Shown: in pieces, positions 51,684 to 59,434 of the stretch | Position numbering within the stretch: the first letter of the stretch is position 1 | Layout: each line of letters starts with the position of its first letter | Program-made: the position numbers and the translations under genes | Assembly: GCF_018207095.1 (NCBI RefSeq) | Contig: NZ_QOCZ01000009.1 | Coordinates: forward strand, 1 to 64,000 | Reading direction: 5' to 3' | From: Nocardiopsis sp. MG754419 | GTDB taxonomy: Bacteria; Actinomycetota; Actinomycetes; Streptosporangiales; Streptosporangiaceae | DNA: 64,000 bases | The notes under the pieces: model-generated | Database searches by the model: none | Told to the model about the DNA's origin: nothing | The model's input: only the letters and a program-made list of their open reading frames with translations

Positions 51684-52472
51684 TCAGTAGGGAGTGACGC
51701 CCAGCTCGCGGGAGATGGCGCGCGCGGCGTCGCGCACGTAGGAGACCTGCTCCATGTCGGGCCTGCCGGAGTCGTCGCGCAGACGCTCCACCGCGCCCCG
51801 TACGCCGATCGCGCCCACGGTCACGCCCCGCCGGTCGCGGATGGGCGCGGCGATGGACACCTCGCCGTCGACGAGTTCCTCGGCCTCCCAGCCCCAGCCC
51901 TGCTCACGGATCTCGTCGAGCCGACCCTCCAGGGTCGCCATGGAGGCGACCGTGTGCCGCGTGAACGTGGTGAGCCGGACGGGCGCGTCGGTCTCCACCG
52001 ACGTCACCTCCTCGGGCACGACCAGGGGGTCGAAGGCCATCAGGACCTTGCCCAGGGCCGTGGCGTGCAGAGGTAGCAGGGCGCCCACGTCCAGGGTCTG
52101 ACGAGTGGAGTCGGGGCGGAACACGTGGTGCACCACCAGGACCTGGTGCTTGTGCGGCGTACCGATGCGCACGCTCTCCCCGCTGCGCGAGGCCAGTGTG
52201 TCGGCCCAGTTCAGCGCCCGGGTGCGCAGCTCGTTGCCGTCCAGGTAGCGGGTGCCCAGGCTGAGCATGCCTCCGCCGAGGCGGTATCGGCCGGATTCGG
52301 GGTCCTGTTCGACGAACCCCACGTGCTGGAGGGTGCGCAGGATGCCCAGGGCCGTGCCCTTGGGCAGCTCCAGGGAGCGGGAGATCTCCGCCAGGCTCAG
52401 TCCCCGGGCGCCACTGGCCAGGAGCCGCAGGATCGCGGCGGCGCGTTCGATGGACTGGATTCTTCCCGGCAT
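51684..52472 (-). CDS. IclR-family regulator of glycerol genes (GylR-like)
   Basis: 262 residues. The HTH is at 1-70: IQSIERAAAILRLLASGARG, LSLAEISRSLELPKGTALGI, then LRTLQHVGFVEQDPES. The IclR effector domain follows (about 85-255: LSLGTRYLDGNELRTRALNW, HATALGKVLMAFDP, ELVDGEVSIAAPIRDRRGVT). Position next to glpK-glpF and shared dyads before glpK, glpD and its own gene make it the likely glycerol or glycerol-3-phosphate responsive repressor, equivalent to Streptomyces GylR. The ATG lies 22 bp from its own dyad. Confidence 0.88.
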   Translation of the reverse strand: MPGRIQSIERAAAILRLLASGARGLSLAEISRSLELPKGTALGILRTLQHVGFVEQDPESGRYRLGGGMLSLGTRYLDGNELRTRALNWADTLASRSGESVRIGTPHKHQVLVVHHVFRPDSTRQTLDVGALLPLHATALGKVLMAFDPLVVPEEVTSVETDAPVRLTTFTRHTVASMATLEGRLDEIREQGWGWEAEELVDGEVSIAAPIRDRRGVTVGAIGVRGAVERLRDDSGRPDMEQVSYVRDAARAISRELGVTPY

Positions 52473-52493
52473 TGCGGTGCTACCACTCTCTAG

Positions 52494-52508
52494 TACGACA
52501 ATGTCATA
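52494..52508 (-). promoter_or_regulatory. IclR (GylR-type) operator before its own gene
   Basis: TACGACA-A-TGTCATA, the best of the four dyads (one mismatched pair in seven), within the 48-bp gap between the threonine aldolase stop and the iclR start. Autoregulation is expected. Confidence 0.7.
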
Positions 52509-52520
52509 CGCACGATGCTA

Positions 52521-53618
52521 CTACGCGATGTGATGCGCGACACCTTCCGGATTCGGCCCGCCGGTGTGGTCGGCCAAGTGTACCGACGCGTCACCGCTCT
52601 GACCTGCGATCGGTCGGAGCCCCTCGACGGCCCGCGCGAGCGCCGTCGCGGCCTCCTCCACGTCACCGTCGGTGATCTCCAGGCTCATCACCATGCGGAT
52701 CCGGTCGCCACCGCCCAGCGCGCGCACCCCCTGGGCCGCGAACGCCTCCAGGTAACGGTCGGCCTCGCCTTCGGGCGTGGTCACCAGCACCATGTTGGTC
52801 CGCGCCACCGCGTTCAACCCCGGCAGTGCGTCCACCCGTGCGGCGAGTCGGGTCGCCCGCGCGTGGTCCTCCGCCAGGCGTGCGCGGTGGTGGCGCAGCG
52901 CGTACAGGGCGCCCGCGGCGATGACGCCCGCCTGACGCATGCCACCGCCCAGGAGCTTGCGGCCCCGCCGTGCCCGCCGGATCGTGTCCGCGTCACCGGC
53001 CACGGCCGAACCCACGGGTGCGCCGAGGCCCTTGGAGAAGCAGACCGACACCGTGTCGAAGCCCTCGGCGACCCCGGCAGGCTCCACCCCCAGGTGGACG
53101 GCGGCGTTCCAGAGTCGTGCGCCGTCCAGGTGCGCCTTCAGGCCGTGGGCGTGGGCGAAGTCCGTCACCCGCCGCTGTTCGTCGAGCGGTACGACCCGCC
53201 CGGAGAAGGTGTTCTCCAGCCACAGCAGGGCGGGATCCGCCCGGTGCACGTTGCCCAACCCGGCGATCCATCGCTCCAGGAGCTCCGCCGGGGGGAAGGG
53301 GTCACCCGAGTACAGCCGCGGCAGTACCCGCGAGAGTACGACGGCGGCACCCTGTTCGTCCCCGATGAGGTGGTGGTTCTCGTGCGCCCACACCTCCTCG
53401 CCGCTGCGCGAGGACACCCAGAGCCCCAGCTGGTTGGCCATGTGGCCCGAGGTCACGTAGAGGGCGGACTCCTTGCCGAGCAGGGCCGCGGTCTCCTCTT
53501 CCAGCTCCCGCACGGTGGGGTCCTCGCCCCACACGTCGTCGCCGACCTCCGCGTCGGCCATCGCCCGGCGCATCTCCTTCGTGGGGCGGGTGAAGGTGTC
53601 CGAGCGCAGGTCGATCAT
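52521..53618 (-). CDS. Low-specificity L-threonine aldolase
   Basis: 365 residues from ATG 53618 (IDLRSDTFTRPTKEMRRAM is the standard start). PLP fold type I beta-eliminating lyase family: VGDDVWGEDPTVRELEEE, YVTSGHMANQLGLW, HLDGARLWNAAVHLG with the PLP Asp, SVCFSKGLGAPVGSAVAG with the Schiff-base Lys, then GRKLLGGGMRQAGVIAAG. It cleaves L-threonine or allo-threonine to glycine and acetaldehyde. It ends 48 bp before the IclR gene in the same direction, and read-through is possible. Confidence 0.93.
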   Translation of the reverse strand: MIDLRSDTFTRPTKEMRRAMADAEVGDDVWGEDPTVRELEEETAALLGKESALYVTSGHMANQLGLWVSSRSGEEVWAHENHHLIGDEQGAAVVLSRVLPRLYSGDPFPPAELLERWIAGLGNVHRADPALLWLENTFSGRVVPLDEQRRVTDFAHAHGLKAHLDGARLWNAAVHLGVEPAGVAEGFDTVSVCFSKGLGAPVGSAVAGDADTIRRARRGRKLLGGGMRQAGVIAAGALYALRHHRARLAEDHARATRLAARVDALPGLNAVARTNMVLVTTPEGEADRYLEAFAAQGVRALGGGDRIRMVMSLEITDGDVEEAATALARAVEGLRPIAGQSGDASVHLADHTGGPNPEGVAHHIA

Positions 53619-53700
53619 GAGGGTCCCCCGGGTGGCTGAGGTGGGTGTGGGCTCGACGATACTGCGCACCCGTCGCGCGCGCCGTCCCCGGGAGTGTGGA

Positions 53701-54330
53701 TCAGCCCTCATCCGCCAGGGTCAGCGAGGCGTCGTCGTGCAGGGCGTAACGGCGGTACCAGGCGTCCAGGAATCTGGGGGAGTGCCCCTCCAGCCGGCCC
53801 AGGATCTCCCGCGCGAACTCCACCGGGGCCGTCGGGGCCGCGGTGATCAGATCGCCGTCGGTGACCGCCAGTCGGGCCCGGTAACGGTGGGCGCCCGCGT
53901 AACCGGTGATCGCCAGGTCCTCGCGGGAGACCCCCGTGTGGTCGCGGTAGTCCAGCAGGCCCTCCCGGGCCAGGCCCACCGTGGCCGAACCGATCGCCCC
54001 GACGGGGACCCCCGCGTCCAGGAAGATGCCGGCGGCCGAGACCAGCGGGGCCATCACCTCGGGTGCCCAGTCCCACTCCGCCGACCCCGGTAGCACCAAC
54101 ATCGCGCTCGCCGACGGTTTGAGCTGCGGCAACGTGATGTCGGGGAGGATGGTGAGCCCGCCCGCGGTGGTGATCGGGGCTCCGGTGAGTCCCACGGTGA
54201 CGACGTCGCGGCCCCCGTACCCGTGCGGGCCCGGCCCTGAGCGCACGTGTGCGACCGCGTGACCGTAGTGCCAGTCGGCCATCCGGTCGTACACGGCGAG
54301 GTGGAGGGAGGTGGGGAGCTCTGCGTTCAT
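53701..54330 (-). CDS. DJ-1/PfpI (GATase1-like) family protein
   Basis: 209 residues from ATG 54330; no clear ribosome site, so the start is provisional. LHLAVYDRMADWHYGHAVAH opens the Rossmann-like fold, SASAMLVLPGSAEWDW carries the strand 3 region, and the nucleophile-elbow region reads GVPVGAIGSATVGLAREGLL, where the usual Cys is replaced by Ser (G-S-A-T). The subgroup with an N-terminal DRMADWE-like motif is common in bacteria and often annotated as putative intracellular protease/amidase or transcriptional co-factor. The missing Cys argues against classic PfpI activity. The gene is 82 bp upstream of threonine aldolase. Confidence 0.8.
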   Translation of the reverse strand: MNAELPTSLHLAVYDRMADWHYGHAVAHVRSGPGPHGYGGRDVVTVGLTGAPITTAGGLTILPDITLPQLKPSASAMLVLPGSAEWDWAPEVMAPLVSAAGIFLDAGVPVGAIGSATVGLAREGLLDYRDHTGVSREDLAITGYAGAHRYRARLAVTDGDLITAAPTAPVEFAREILGRLEGHSPRFLDAWYRRYALHDDASLTLADEG

Positions 54331-55006
54331 GGCATGAGGTTGGGGTCTTGGGCGGTGGGGTGTCAATTTTCGGAAACCGGGGTTTCGGGGTTCACCGTTC
54401 CCGTCTTCGGTTTTATTCGTGGGTGCCGTGAAAATACCGGTCTGGTGGTTCGGAGGGGGCGTGTGCCGCGCCACCTGCGGAGCGTGCGTCTCACGAGACC
54501 CGTCCACCCTGGCCCGGCCGAGGAGCGTCGCGTCGGCGGCGGCCCGGAACGGCATGGCGACGGCCGCGCCGACCTCACCGCGCGGTGGGTGCCGGTGTGG
54601 CCGTCGAGGAGGGCGGCGCGCCCGGGGCCGAGGGAGGGTCGTTGCGTGTCGCGGTCCGGGGAGCGCCGACACGCGGCGTTTCGGACCTTGTCGCACCGTC
54701 GTTTTCGGCTGTGTCGGTGCCCGGATCGACGCCGTCGACGCGGTGGGTGCCCGCGCTCGGAGGGCTCCCCCGCCGCTCCGATCGGACCCGGAGGAAGGCC
54801 CGGAGGCGATCCAACCAATGTGCTCTGTTTCGAGGTGATTTCACCTGATTTGGGTGCTGTGACCTGCGTCTCCATCACAGAAGCTCACTGAGGTGTTCAC
54901 AGGACCTCACAAATGGTATTACCATTCTCGAAGCCTGATCCAAGACCAGGTCACGGCGGTGCCCGGTGCCCGCCACGTCCCACCCCGCCCACTGGAAGGC
55001 TCCGTC
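54331..55006. promoter_or_regulatory. Long region upstream of gntP
   Basis: 676 bp without a convincing gene. Open frames near 54420-54850 are Arg-rich and lack ribosome sites. The last 180 bp are less GC-rich and hold the gntP promoter with the AATGGTATTACCATT dyad; CATCACAGAAGCTCACTG just before it may be part of a further site. Confidence 0.45.
54912..54926 (+). promoter_or_regulatory. GntR-type operator before gntP
   Basis: AATGGTA-T-TACCATT, a perfect 7-1-7 dyad containing the TGGT-x-x-x-ACCA pattern of FCD-type GntR operators. It lies 81 bp before the gntP start and is the likely target of the regulator encoded at 56422-57132. Confidence 0.75.
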
Positions 55007-56383
55007 GTGGAGAACTTCGCACCCGTCTACGGCACGGGTCCCCTCCTCGGGATCGCGGCGGGCGCCATCGCGCTCCTGCTGTTCCTGATCATCCGCCTCA
55101 AGGTGCACGCGTTCATCGCGCTCGTGCTCGTCAGCGTGATCACCGCCCTGGCCGCGGGGATCCCCGTCGACGCGGTGGTCCCCACGCTGTTGGACGGCTT
55201 CGGCGGCACCCTCGCCAACGTCGCCCTCCTGGTCGGCCTCGGCGTGATGATCGGTCGCATGGTCGAGATCACCGGTGGTGCCGCCGTGCTCGCCGGCGCG
55301 CTCATCAAGCTGTTCGGCGAGAAGCGTGCCCCGATGGCGTTGGGCGTGGCGTCCCTGCTGTTCGGCTTCCCGATCTTCTTCGACGTCGGTCTCATCGTCA
55401 TGTTGCCGATCGTCTTCAGCGTCGCCCGCCGCGTGGGCGGTTCCGTGCTGCTCTACGCCCTGCCCACCGCGGGCGCCTTCGCGGTGATGCACGCGTTCGT
55501 GCCGCCGCATCCCGGTCCGGTCACCGCAGCGGTCGAGATCGGCGCCGACATGGGCCTCACCCTGCTCATCGGCACGCTGTTGGCCATCCCCACCTGGTAC
55601 CTGGCCAGCTACCTGTTCGGTCTGTGGGCGGGCAAGCGCTGGGAGATCCCCGTCCCGGACGACATCATGTCCAACGGTGACGTCAAGCACGAGAACCCGC
55701 CGCACCTGGCGACGGTCATCAGCGTCCTCCTCCTGCCGATGCTGCTCATCTTCGCCAACACCGGCATCACCACGGCCATCGCCACGGGCGCGGTGCCCGA
55801 GGACGCCGTGTGGGTGCAGACCATGCGCCTGGTCGGCGAGACCCCCATCGCCCTGCTCATCACCGTGATCTACGCGATGATCGTGCTCAGCAACGGTCGC
55901 TTCACCCGCCAGCGGGTGGAGGAGATCGTCGGCGGCGCGCTCGGACCCGTCTGCGGCATCATCCTCATCACCGGCGCCGGTGGCATGTTCGGCGGCGTCC
56001 TGCGCACCAGCGGCATCGGCGACGCCCTCGCCGGCAGCCTGGAGTCCACGGGGATGCCGGTCATCGTGGCGGCCTTCATCATCGCCCTGGCCCTGCGCGT
56101 GGCGCAGGGGTCGGCCACCGTCGCCATCACCACGGCCGCGGGTCTCATCGCTCCGGCGGTCCAGGCCACCTCGGGTCTGACCTCCATCGACCTGGCCCTG
56201 ATCGTGATCGCCATCGCCTCCGGCGCCACCGCGTTGTCGCACGTCAACGACTCCGGGTTCTGGCTGGTCGGCCGGTTCCTGGGGATGGACGTCAAGACCA
56301 CGCTCAAGACCTGGACCGTGATGGAGACGCTCATCGGCTTCATCGGCTTCGGGTTCGCGTTCGGCCTCTCGCTGGTCCTGTAG
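55007..56383 (+). CDS. gntP: Gluconate:H+ symporter, GntP family
   Basis: 458 residues from GTG 55007 with GGAAGG upstream. The open frame continues to 54893, but that would place the operator inside the gene. About 12 membrane helices. GntP signatures: LKVHAFIALVLVSVITALAAGIP, FGFPIFFDVGLIVMLPIVF, HAFVPPHPGPVTAA, QGSATVAITTAAGLIAPAVQ and LSHVNDSGFWLVGRFLGMDV. It imports gluconate with protons across the inner membrane. Convergent with the GntR-family gene; the kinase lies beyond it. Confidence 0.94.
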   Translation: MENFAPVYGTGPLLGIAAGAIALLLFLIIRLKVHAFIALVLVSVITALAAGIPVDAVVPTLLDGFGGTLANVALLVGLGVMIGRMVEITGGAAVLAGALIKLFGEKRAPMALGVASLLFGFPIFFDVGLIVMLPIVFSVARRVGGSVLLYALPTAGAFAVMHAFVPPHPGPVTAAVEIGADMGLTLLIGTLLAIPTWYLASYLFGLWAGKRWEIPVPDDIMSNGDVKHENPPHLATVISVLLLPMLLIFANTGITTAIATGAVPEDAVWVQTMRLVGETPIALLITVIYAMIVLSNGRFTRQRVEEIVGGALGPVCGIILITGAGGMFGGVLRTSGIGDALAGSLESTGMPVIVAAFIIALALRVAQGSATVAITTAAGLIAPAVQATSGLTSIDLALIVIAIASGATALSHVNDSGFWLVGRFLGMDVKTTLKTWTVMETLIGFIGFGFAFGLSLVL

Positions 56384-56421
56384 GGGAGCGGGGCGTGGTC
56401 ACCGAGCGACCCGGGAAGGGT

Positions 56422-57132
56422 TCACCGCCGCGAGGGACGGGTGTTCTTCAGTGCGTCGGCGACCTCGGTGACGATGGCCCGCATCGCCGCCTCGGCCACG
56501 TCCGGCAGCCCGTCCCGGATGGCCTGCGCCACCGCCATGTGCAGGCGCAGCGCCTCCGGGCGCGGCTGTTGCGGCATCAGGTCGTAGGAGGTGCGGCCGA
56601 CCAGGACCTCGGTCACCACCTCCGCCAGCCCGGACAGCATCTCGTTGCCGGACAGCTCCAGGATGCGTCGGTGGAAGGTGACGTCCAGCTCCATGAAGGT
56701 GTCGAGTTCGCCCGCCTGGCCGGTCCGGATCATCTGCTCGGCCAGCACCACGAGCCGGGCCCGCTCGTCGGAGGGGCCCCGTTCCGCCGCCAGGGCGGCG
56801 GCGCCCGGCTCCACTGCGGCGCGCAGTTCGTTCAGGGAGCGCAGTTGTTCCATGCGTCCGTCCCCGGCCAGGCGCCAGCGGATCAGCTGCGGGTCGAAGA
56901 CGCTCCAGTCGCTCTGGGGCCGCACCCGGATCCCGGTACGGGGGCGGCTGACCACCAACGCCATGGACTCCAGGACCCGCACCGCCTCGCGGGCGACCGT
57001 CCGGGAGACACCGAAGTCCCGTTCCAGGCCGCTCAGGGTGAAGGTGTGACCGCTCGCGTACTCACCCGCGGCGATCGCGGGGCCGAGCACCGCCAGCACC
57101 CGGTTGTGCAGTGTGCGGTGCGTCGTGCCCAT
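56422..57132 (-). CDS. GntR-family (FCD/FadR-type) regulator of gluconate genes
   Basis: 236 residues. N-terminal winged helix (LHNRVLAVLGPAIAAGEYAS, LSGLERDFGVSRTVAREAVR, VLESMALVVSRPRTGIRVR). The FCD effector domain (about 90-225) shows LNELRAAVEPGAAALAAERG, FMELDVTFHRRILELSGNEM and HMAVAQAIRDGLPDVAEAAM, with the metal-binding Asp/His residues. Its position between gntP and gntK indicates a gluconate-responsive repressor of both. Divergent from gntK. Confidence 0.91.
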   Translation of the reverse strand: MGTTHRTLHNRVLAVLGPAIAAGEYASGHTFTLSGLERDFGVSRTVAREAVRVLESMALVVSRPRTGIRVRPQSDWSVFDPQLIRWRLAGDGRMEQLRSLNELRAAVEPGAAALAAERGPSDERARLVVLAEQMIRTGQAGELDTFMELDVTFHRRILELSGNEMLSGLAEVVTEVLVGRTSYDLMPQQPRPEALRLHMAVAQAIRDGLPDVAEAAMRAIVTEVADALKNTRPSRR

Positions 57133-57205
57133 CGGCGGTTCCCTCGAACTTCCCGGATCAGCTGCAGCGGCCGCGACGGGCCGGGGTCAGGCTGAAGCCT
57201 AACCG

Positions 57206-57230
57206 GAATGATTGATACCACTATTGATGG
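57206..57230. promoter_or_regulatory. Possible second GntR site before gntK
   Basis: The only AT-rich stretch of the 133-bp gntR-gntK divergent region. On the minus strand it contains TGGTATCA, matching one half of the gntP dyad, and ATTGAT occurs twice 6 bp apart. The dyad is poor, so this is a weaker candidate than the gntP site. Confidence 0.4.
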
Positions 57231-57265
57231 CGACGCCGCGGGGCGGGCCACGAGCAGGAGAGACC

Positions 57266-57781
57266 ATGCACTTTGTCTTCATGGGTGTGGCGGGCAGTGG
57301 CAAGACGAGCGTGGCCGAACGGGTCGCGCACCGTCGGGGGCTGCCCTTCGCCGAGGCGGACGCGTTCCACCCCGAGGCCAACATCAGCAAGATGGCCTCG
57401 GGGATGCCCCTGACCGACGAGGACCGCTGGCCGTGGCTGCGGGAGCTGGCGGGGTGGATCGGTGAGCACGAGGCCCGGGGCGCGTCCACGGTGATGGCCT
57501 GCTCGGCGCTCAAGCGCGACTATCGCGACGTCCTGCGGACCGGGGCCCCGGGCGTGCACTTCCTCCACATGCACGGCCCGTCCGAGGTCATCTCACAGCG
57601 GATCGACGCCCGCGAGGACCACTTCATGCCGCCCGCGCTGCTGAGATCGCAGCTGGAGACCCTGCAGCGGCTCGACGCGGACGAGCCGGGGCGCGAGCTC
57701 GACGTGCGCGGTGACCTGGACCTGCTCACCGCCGAGGCCCTGGAGTACGTGGGGGAGCGGCTGCGGTCCGCGGAGGTCTGA
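57266..57781 (+). CDS. gntK: Gluconokinase
   Basis: 171 residues from ATG 57266 with AGGAGAGACC. P-loop GVAGSGKT (7-14), then RRGLPFAEADAFHPEANISK, MASGMPLTDEDRWPWL and STVMACSALKRDYRDVLR, all diagnostic for GntK. The later EDHFMPPALLRSQLETLQ is also conserved. It phosphorylates gluconate to 6-phosphogluconate for the pentose phosphate pathway. Works with GntP; probably controlled by the divergent GntR-family regulator. Confidence 0.95.
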   Translation: MHFVFMGVAGSGKTSVAERVAHRRGLPFAEADAFHPEANISKMASGMPLTDEDRWPWLRELAGWIGEHEARGASTVMACSALKRDYRDVLRTGAPGVHFLHMHGPSEVISQRIDAREDHFMPPALLRSQLETLQRLDADEPGRELDVRGDLDLLTAEALEYVGERLRSAEV

Positions 57782-57959
57782 GCCGGGGTGGTGCGGCGCC
57801 CTGCTCCGCCGCGTCCTCTGTCCCGCGGGCGACCGTGCCCGGGGTTCGCACCCGGTCCCACCACGCGGATCATCGGCCCTCCGTCACACGACGAGCACGG
57901 TCCGTTGTGTGGGCTTGCTCCACTTGTGCAGTCGGGCGCGGCACGCGACCCTGTTCGTC

Positions 57960-58454
57960 ATGCAAGACTCCCGATCGTCCCCCACCCTCACGGTGTCCCG
58001 TCCCTTCAGCGTGCTCCCCACGCCCCGACAGAGCCTGCTGGCCCAGCGTCACCCCGGAGTGCGGCCCCCGCAGGACGTGCGCCAGACCTGCGTCCTGATG
58101 TTCGTCTCCGCGATCCTGTTCGGTGGGCTGGCGTACCTGTCCTGGACCATGCTGTCCGAGGGCGCGCCCTCGGTGGTGGTGTCCGACCTGTGGCTGCTGC
58201 TCGTGGTGGCGTCCCTGGTCGCCCTCGGCCTGGCCGGGTTGGCGATGCCCGTCCGGCGCGCCGGATACGTGCTCTGGCGCGCCTCCCAGTTCGGCTCCCT
58301 GGTCGCCTTCGGCACCGCGTTGTTCGCGCTGTTCCTGGCGGCCAGGCTCGCCGACACCCCGCTGCTGCTCGCGGGGGTGGTCGTGGCGCTCTTCGCGATC
58401 ATCGTCAACATCGCGCTGTGGAGCACCAACGTGCGTCGCTGGTGCGACCGGTAG
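57960..58454 (+). CDS. Membrane protein of unknown function
   Basis: 164 residues from ATG 57960. Residues 1-48 are hydrophilic and Pro/Arg-rich with no signal peptide, followed by four helices at about 50-70, 77-100, 107-128 and 133-155. No motif was recognised. The start lacks an obvious ribosome site (GTTCGTC before ATG), so an upstream start in the same frame remains possible. Single gene between gntK and a terminator. Confidence 0.6.
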   Translation: MQDSRSSPTLTVSRPFSVLPTPRQSLLAQRHPGVRPPQDVRQTCVLMFVSAILFGGLAYLSWTMLSEGAPSVVVSDLWLLLVVASLVALGLAGLAMPVRRAGYVLWRASQFGSLVAFGTALFALFLAARLADTPLLLAGVVVALFAIIVNIALWSTNVRRWCDR

Positions 58455-58604
58455 CTCCGGCGCCTCGGGAGCGGCCCACGAGGGCCCGCACGGCCTCCCC
58501 GGTTCGTGCGACCCACCCGCGGCCGGCGGTTCCCCGCCGACCGTCGCGGCGTCCCCCACGCCCCCGCTCCCCGTCACCCGTCTCTCCGACTCCCTGATAC
58601 GGCG

Positions 58605-58632
58605 AGGGCCCGGTGGTCTCCCACCGGGCCCT
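58605..58632. terminator. Terminator between convergent small genes
   Basis: Perfect 12-bp stem AGGGCCCGGTGG (58605-58616) with its complement (58621-58632) and loop TCTC. It is 14 bp past the minus-strand gene ending at 58646 and also downstream of the membrane protein gene. Confidence 0.8.
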
Positions 58633-58645
58633 TCCTCGTGTGCGA

Positions 58646-59050
58646 TCAGTCCTCGTCCTCACCATCGGCCAGGACGTGCAGTCTGGCCAGGTGCTCTCCG
58701 TCGTCCTCGCCGTGACGGGTGACGTAGGCCTCGCGGGCCTCGTCGGCGACGTCACCGATCTCGTCGTCGAACCCGTAGTCGATCAGGTCGTCCAGCAGGT
58801 CGAGCACGCGGTGCAGGGGATCGCCGTCGTCGGGGTCCTCCTCGGACTCGTGCGGAACGTGGGCGGTGACCCGAGACAGCACGAGGGCTCGTGCCTCCTC
58901 GACCGCGCTCTCCGCTCCGGCGGCACCGCTCAGGCGGATGCGGGTGATGGGGTCCTCGTCGGCGATCAGCATCAGCTGTTCGGCGAGCCAGGCGCTGTCC
59001 TGACCTTCGAGGAACGCGGTGAGGGCCGCGTCGTCCAGGGGAGTGTCCAT
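58646..59050 (-). CDS. Acidic protein of unknown function
   Basis: 134 residues, strongly acidic (about a quarter Asp+Glu) with few basic residues. A helical N-terminal part (DDAALTAFLEGQDSAWLAEQ, LMLIADEDPITRIRLSG) resembles HEAT-like or clamp helices, followed by VLDLLDDLIDYGFDDEIGDV and an acidic end GEDED. No signal peptide. No family recognised. The ATG lies just downstream of CCCCTGGACGAC on the minus strand, and the upstream ribosome site is weak. Monocistronic with its own terminator. Confidence 0.6.
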   Translation of the reverse strand: MDTPLDDAALTAFLEGQDSAWLAEQLMLIADEDPITRIRLSGAAGAESAVEEARALVLSRVTAHVPHESEEDPDDGDPLHRVLDLLDDLIDYGFDDEIGDVADEAREAYVTRHGEDDGEHLARLHVLADGEDED

Positions 59051-59434
59051 TCGCAGATCATAGGACGGTCACCGGGCCGTCCGGTCCGTCGGCTCCGGGT
59101 GGGGCCCGCGCCGACCCCGTCACCCCGGGTGATCTGAAATCGGACGAAAAGCCTCATTGTGTCGAGAAAGTTAATTCATCCCATGACGGGATGCCGCGCT
59201 GAATTCGTGTCAACATGCGCACTCAGCGTCACCGAATTCGGCTTTTCGTTGCCCCCCGAAAGAACCCGAACAGTTGAACACCTGTGTGCCAAAACCCGAG
59301 CTATGGATCACGGCACAGATCTGAAACGGTTGTATTAATACCCAGCCGTCTATCTTCCCAGGGGGTCACGGGCCGGTTTAGGGTCCACATCATCGTTCTG
59401 GGCCTCAACCCCACGTCCCCCTGAGGTGGACCAC
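59051..59434 (+). promoter_or_regulatory. Upstream region of the second Opp/Dpp operon
   Basis: 384 bp without a gene, unusually low in GC from 59140 to 59340, so a promoter region. It includes a 6-bp stem CATCCC/GGGATG (59177-59193) and two GAATTC-containing repeats (59200-59206 and 59234-59240) in similar context. No operator can be assigned to a regulator. Confidence 0.4.

Noticed and set aside
54420-54850. Small plus-strand genes between the DJ-1 protein and gntP
   Set aside because: Frames are Arg/Gly/Pro-rich with no ribosome site and continue across several frames, as expected of GC-rich non-coding DNA.
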